64,000 bases of DNA from DASWZN01 sp036404435 (GTDB lineage Bacteria > Acidobacteriota > Terriglobia > Bryobacterales > Bryobacteraceae), in assembly GCA_036404435.1 (NCBI GenBank), contig DASWZN010000043.1, positions 1 through 64,000 on the forward strand, read 5' to 3'. This document shows, in pieces, positions 60,871-64,000 of the stretch (position 1 is the stretch's first letter; each line of letters opens with the position of its first letter). A program made the position numbers and the translations under genes. The notes beneath the pieces were generated by a model. That model saw only the letters and a program-made list of their open reading frames with translations. It had not been told where the DNA came from and searched no databases.

Positions 60871-61233
60871 ATGTCCTTTTGGCGGTCAACCCGCCGCGTC
60901 GTAAGCGAATCGCCGCTGCTGCTCGCTCTTATTGGCGTGACCGCGGCTGTGGCGCTCGGATGCGCCTTGGCGGGTTTGCGTGGATGGGGACTTCCGGAAG
61001 CATCGATCAGCGGGTTGGCGCAGCCGTTCGCGCCGAGTCCCCAGTCCATCAAGTCAGGTGACGAGCCGAAGCTCCTCTCGTCGCTTCACTCGTATTTGCC
61101 GGCCGATAGCTCTCGCATATCCGCCGAAAATGATGGACAATTCCAAGCGCACTCCGACTTAGGCAGGCAACATCGCGAGATCTTGCGGAGATTCTCTCCG
61201 CTGCATCGTCGCCCTCCTCCGAGATCTTCTTAA
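60871..61233 (+). CDS. Small membrane-anchored hypothetical protein
   Basis: This reads 120 residues from the ATG at 60871 (a GTG at 60865 is in frame). One clear hydrophobic segment, ESPLLLALIGVTAAVALGCALAG (residues 12-35, described here in shortened form), is followed by a polar tail that ends in an Arg/Pro-rich stretch. Codon use in the first half fits the genome, while in the second half it is weaker, so the real protein may be shorter or frameshifted. No family is recognised. It lies directly downstream of a strong promoter. Confidence 0.35.
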   Translation: MSFWRSTRRVVSESPLLLALIGVTAAVALGCALAGLRGWGLPEASISGLAQPFAPSPQSIKSGDEPKLLSSLHSYLPADSSRISAENDGQFQAHSDLGRQHREILRRFSPLHRRPPPRSS

Positions 61234-61396
61234 GCGCGAATCTTTTGCTCTTGGTTTGCTCCCCGCTGACGATCTGGAAAGGTCGCGCCTCAAACGAGGC
61301 CAGCCGGAACAAGCGGTGGAACGAGCCACTATTCAACCGGTCTTTTTTCGCTTGGCGGATATAGCTGAGCGCGCAGTGCTTGAGGAGTTTACGACT

Positions 61397-61972
61397 ATGA
61401 AGAGGCTCGAAAGTTGGCTGGCAACAACGGCGTTGCTGGCAACAGTGGCTGTCGGGGCGCCGATGAACGGCACCCCGCGCAACAACGAGAATGCGGATCT
61501 GCAAGGCTCGGCGCAGTCGGCCGGCCGCCTGGCGGCTGATCCTCGTTCACTCGCAAACGGTGTATATGCTGTCCTTCGTGAAGGCCTCACGCGCGCGGAG
61601 GCCCAGACCGAAAAGCGGCCGCACGTCGTGCTCGTCTACGACCGGAAGTACTCGGACGCCGACAAGGATCGGCCACCGGAATACGTCGCTCTCGACACCT
61701 CGTTTTTTGTACCGTTGGTCTTGGCCGGCCAGCCAGACGCCCAGAGAGACGACCAAGGCTGGACCCTGCTCAACATCACACTCGCTCGGCAGCACGTGAA
61801 GACGCTGGAGGACTTCACCCGAGCCCACCTCGATGGCAGGATCGCGATTGTGATCGATGGCGAGATCATCACGATGCACAAGGTTCGGAGCGTCATTAAA
61901 GACGGAAAAGCACAGATCACCAGGTGCTCCGATGACGCCTGCAGGACTCTGCTGCTGAAGCTCACAGAATAG
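61397..61972 (+). CDS. Stand-alone SecD-head-like exported protein
   Basis: This 191-residue protein has a signal peptide (MKRLESWLATTALLATVAVG, cleavage near GAPMN). Its C-terminal half resembles the periplasmic P1-head subdomain of SecD: ITLARQHVKTLEDFTRAHLD, then GRIAIVIDGEIITMHKVRSV, which follows the family pattern 'grIAIVLDGxVxxxPxVxSxI', and a final strand with DGKAQITR. The membrane-spanning parts of SecD are missing, so this is a soluble single-domain relative. The middle region has LVYDRKYSDADKDRPPEYV. The ATG at 61397 has GAGG upstream. It is not in an operon with known Sec genes. Confidence 0.6.
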   Translation: MKRLESWLATTALLATVAVGAPMNGTPRNNENADLQGSAQSAGRLAADPRSLANGVYAVLREGLTRAEAQTEKRPHVVLVYDRKYSDADKDRPPEYVALDTSFFVPLVLAGQPDAQRDDQGWTLLNITLARQHVKTLEDFTRAHLDGRIAIVIDGEIITMHKVRSVIKDGKAQITRCSDDACRTLLLKLTE

Positions 61973-62314
61973 TACTTCTTAGCCTGCGGATCGACAATTG
62001 CTTTGACCAAGAACCGCCACGCCTCCTGGCGCGATGCCAGCGGCGTGGCGGCCAGGGTTAGCGCACGGCTACGGCTTCTGCCCTCTTCTCGAAGCGTCAC
62101 CCGAATCGAATGCTCAGCGGCTTCTCGAGGGCTTCGACGAGGGCCTACAGCCCTCCCTGGCGCCACAGCGTTTACAACCCCATGTTGACGGATTGTCCGC
62201 GTCCCGCCCTTGTGCCGTACACAATCCAGATGCGGCGTTGAGGGAGACTTGGATGCCAGCGCTGATAAGGCGGACCAGGCTCCGGCGGGCAGGCAGAACT
62301 GGCTGGCCCAGTGC
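61973..62314. other. Intergenic stretch with a long hairpin
   Basis: Apart from the hairpin at 62014-62051 I see nothing coding here. The two reading frames over it are short and show no codon preference. Confidence 0.45.
62014..62051. repeat. Long inverted repeat, possible terminator
   Basis: CCGCCACGCC and GGCGTGGCGG form a 10-bp outer stem, and CTGGC/GCCAG form a 5-bp inner stem with a GCGAT loop. A 2-by-1 internal loop separates them. It lies 42 bases after the SecD-head-like gene, so a terminator role is possible, although no T-run follows. Confidence 0.5.
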
Positions 62315-63133
62315 CTACTTCAAACTCTCCGCCAGCTTCGCCGTAATCGCCGTCGCATCTGCGCCCCCCCCCAGGCCCGTAAACCCGCCGATCATGCGGC
62401 CCTTGCGGAAAAAGCACAGCCGGCCGAGGTACTTGTCGGTGGCCTCGAAGCCCTCGTCCGCCACCTTGACCGGCGCCGTCCCGCCGATGCGCGCGCGCAG
62501 CTTGTTCATGACTTCGGCGGCGGACTCAGGCGAGGTTTCCTTCACCAGGAATGCCTTGCCGGTATCGTACTCGGCCACGTAGCCGCGCTTGAGAGCCCCG
62601 ATCCCGAGCACGCTCTCGGGCACCATCCGCACCGATCCCGGCACGAGCTTCTCTTGCGGGAACCAGGTGAGAGCCTCCGGCGGCTCGCTCGACCCGGCGA
62701 TGCGCTTCTCCGTCGCGCGGACGAACTGGCGCAGCACGTCGGCCTGTTCCTTCGAGCTGCCGATCTCGACGAAGTACTTGTCCTTGACCAGAATCGCCCG
62801 GCGCGGGACGATCTGCGTCTCCGTGCCGATCTTTTCCACGGGCACGCGCGGGTCGCGGTTGGAGGCGAACATGCCGTAGGCCCACTCGGCGTTCTCCATC
62901 TCCGAGACGTCGAAGACCAGCGTATCCTCGCCGGATTGGCAGTTGACGCCCCGCATCCGGACGAAGTGGTAGAGCAGGTAGCCCTCGGCGTTGCCGTCCA
63001 TGTACTCGAACAGGTTGCCGCCGGTGAAGCTTCGCGCCTCGCCCTGCTGCGTCCATCCCGACAGCAGCCCGCAGTCCGGCGCCTGGGCGAAGCTCGCGGC
63101 CGCCGCGGCCAGAAACAGCGCAAGCCCCCGCAT
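62315..63133 (-). CDS. Exported DUF6599 protein
   Basis: This 272-residue protein has a signal peptide (MRGLALFLAAAAASFAQ). It carries the DUF6599 pattern as I know it: GGNLFEYMDGNAEGYLLYHF, DTLVFDVSEMENAEWAYGMF, KIGTETQIVPRRAILVKDKY, FVEIGSS, and a closing RMIGGFTGLG. The family is concentrated in Acidobacteriota and its function is unknown. The ATG at 63133 overlaps the stop of the aldo/keto reductase upstream as TAATG, so translation of the two is coupled. The mixed alpha/beta fold suggests a periplasmic binding or sensing role. Confidence 0.75.
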   Translation of the reverse strand: MRGLALFLAAAAASFAQAPDCGLLSGWTQQGEARSFTGGNLFEYMDGNAEGYLLYHFVRMRGVNCQSGEDTLVFDVSEMENAEWAYGMFASNRDPRVPVEKIGTETQIVPRRAILVKDKYFVEIGSSKEQADVLRQFVRATEKRIAGSSEPPEALTWFPQEKLVPGSVRMVPESVLGIGALKRGYVAEYDTGKAFLVKETSPESAAEVMNKLRARIGGTAPVKVADEGFEATDKYLGRLCFFRKGRMIGGFTGLGGGADATAITAKLAESLK

Positions 63134-64000
63134 TACCCAAACAGCTCCTGGGCGCGGGAGATCCGCTCGGCCACGTGAACGCCGTGGGGGCATTGCACGG
63201 TGCAGTGGGCGCAATCGCCGCAGCGCACGGCCGTGACGTCCCCGGGCAATTCGCGGAACCGCTCGCGGCCCAGCGCGAACTGGCCGTAGCCATCGGCGTA
63301 GGTGACGAAGCGCAGCAGATCCGAAACCGGCAAGCCCCTGCGGCAAGTGCCCGCGCACAAGCTGCACATGCGGCAGTACAGCGGGCCGATCCGTTCGAGA
63401 TGCGCCGCCAGCGTCTTCTCGTCCTCCGCGCTGAACTTCGCCGGCATGCACTTGAAGTTGTCTTCGAACTGGTCCATGTCGGTCATGCTGGGGATGGTGG
63501 TGCCGATGTCCGGATTCTTCAGAACCCAGCGCAGTGCCGCGCTCATGGCGCCCGGGCGCTTCAGGATCGCGCCGCTCGGGCTGTCATCCCTTAGATGGCG
63601 GTATCCTCCGGCCATCACCTTCATAGCCACCACGCCGAGGCCGGCCGCTTTGGCTTTAACGATCCACTCGTCCAGCCGGCTCCCCATCGTGAAGTTGTAC
63701 GCCATGAGAATGACGTCGATCTTGCCCGACTGGATGGCGGCGGGAATGACCTCGGCGTGGCCGCTGTGCAGGCTGACGCCGGCGAACCGGATCTTGCCGG
63801 CCTTCTTGGCGATCTGCTGGGCCTCCAGCAGGTCGTCGGTGAGCTGCGCGGCGGTCTGTTTGCCATGGAGATGCCAGATATCGACGTAGTCGGTTCCAAG
63901 TTCTTTGAGGCTGGTGTCCAGTTGCGCGAGCGCCTCGGCCTTGTCCTTCGCTCCCGTCTTGGTCGAGATATGGACCTGCTGGCGCTTGCTCTTGAGCGCC
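63133..64000 (-). CDS. Aldo/keto reductase with C-terminal ferredoxin-like motif (partial)
   Basis: The 5' part lies beyond the right edge; the visible 289 codons cover the C-terminal three-quarters. Barrel strands are VHISTKTGAKDKAEALAQLD, the catalytic His region YVDIWHLHGKQTAAQLTDDL, GKIRFAGVSLHSGHAEVIPA and MAYNFTMGSRLDEWI. After the barrel come LYCRMCSLCAGTCRRGLPV and AVRCGDCAHCTVQCPHGVHV, a 4Fe-4S-like cluster with eight Cys, as in one AKR subfamily with ferredoxin-type C-terminus. Members often carry a Tat signal, which is outside the window. It is coupled to the DUF6599 gene. Substrate is unknown. Confidence 0.85.
   Translation of the reverse strand, partial: ALKSKRQQVHISTKTGAKDKAEALAQLDTSLKELGTDYVDIWHLHGKQTAAQLTDDLLEAQQIAKKAGKIRFAGVSLHSGHAEVIPAAIQSGKIDVILMAYNFTMGSRLDEWIVKAKAAGLGVVAMKVMAGGYRHLRDDSPSGAILKRPGAMSAALRWVLKNPDIGTTIPSMTDMDQFEDNFKCMPAKFSAEDEKTLAAHLERIGPLYCRMCSLCAGTCRRGLPVSDLLRFVTYADGYGQFALGRERFRELPGDVTAVRCGDCAHCTVQCPHGVHVAERISRAQELFG

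Noticed and set aside
1..64000. CRISPR array, transposase or phage genes
   Set aside because: I found no regularly spaced repeats, no transposase or integrase motifs and no structural phage genes in any frame.

Overview
The window is GC-rich, with short intergenic gaps and many ATGA, GTGA or TAATG stop/start overlaps. The gene content points to an acidobacterium, most like the Bryobacterales/Solibacter group. The evidence is an orphan two-FtsX permease of the acidobacterial ADOP type, an Oar-like TonB-dependent receptor, DUF6599 and DUF6807 proteins, a secretin with a cohesin domain, and many small secreted proteins of no known function. This is inference from gene content only, because no rRNA gene is present.

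Layout. 0.2-1.7 kb: thiM-thiE (thiamine salvage and synthesis). 1.7-7.2 kb: secreted and membrane proteins (beta-propeller, serine beta-lactamase-like hydrolase, CPBP protease, BamE-like protein) and mscL. 7.3-12.3 kb: a leftward operon of M28 peptidase, TIM-barrel isomerase, asnS, arginase and ddl. 12.4-17.6 kb: an ABC exporter with two ABC-2 permeases, then a glycosidase-like secreted protein. 17.6-26.6 kb: a PIN toxin-antitoxin pair, a biotin-type carboxyltransferase, a thioesterase, the ADOP permease between two inverted structured repeats, an acyl-CoA synthetase, an M20 peptidase and a small membrane protein. 26.6-31.1 kb: a heavy-metal-type RND adaptor and pump separated by a multi-hairpin repeat. 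31.1-32.4 kb: two decayed genes, a frameshifted membrane protein and a VapC toxin whose catalytic start is deleted beside an intact antitoxin. 32.5-34.6 kb: a secreted protein and mnmE.

35-44.7 kb holds the most suggestive metabolic locus: TonB-dependent receptor, GH42 beta-galactosidase and glpD as a tight rightward run, facing glpK and a DUF6807 protein. Together they could take up a galactosyl-glycerol, split it and feed the glycerol half into glycolysis. 45-48.8 kb: tRNA-Gln, two pseudopilins and a secretin-cohesin protein. 48.9-53.5 kb: smpB-pepA, a HIT protein, an HU/IHF protein and a six-repeat S1 protein with a good promoter. 53.9-54.8 kb: tRNA-Gly, tRNA-Thr and tRNA-Ala. 55-60.7 kb: tatC, tatA/B, a truncated membrane glycosyltransferase, rsmE, and ruvA and ruvB separated by an antisense MazF/PemK module, with folK coupled to ruvB. 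60.8-64 kb: a possible leaderless small membrane protein, a stand-alone SecD-head-like secreted protein, a DUF6599 protein and a ferredoxin-tailed aldo/keto reductase that runs off the right edge.

No CRISPR array, transposase, phage gene or rRNA was seen. Candidates for new biology are the galactosyl-glycerol locus, the structured repeats (one pair with compensatory base changes), a possible small RNA after mnmE, and the secretin-cohesin cluster.
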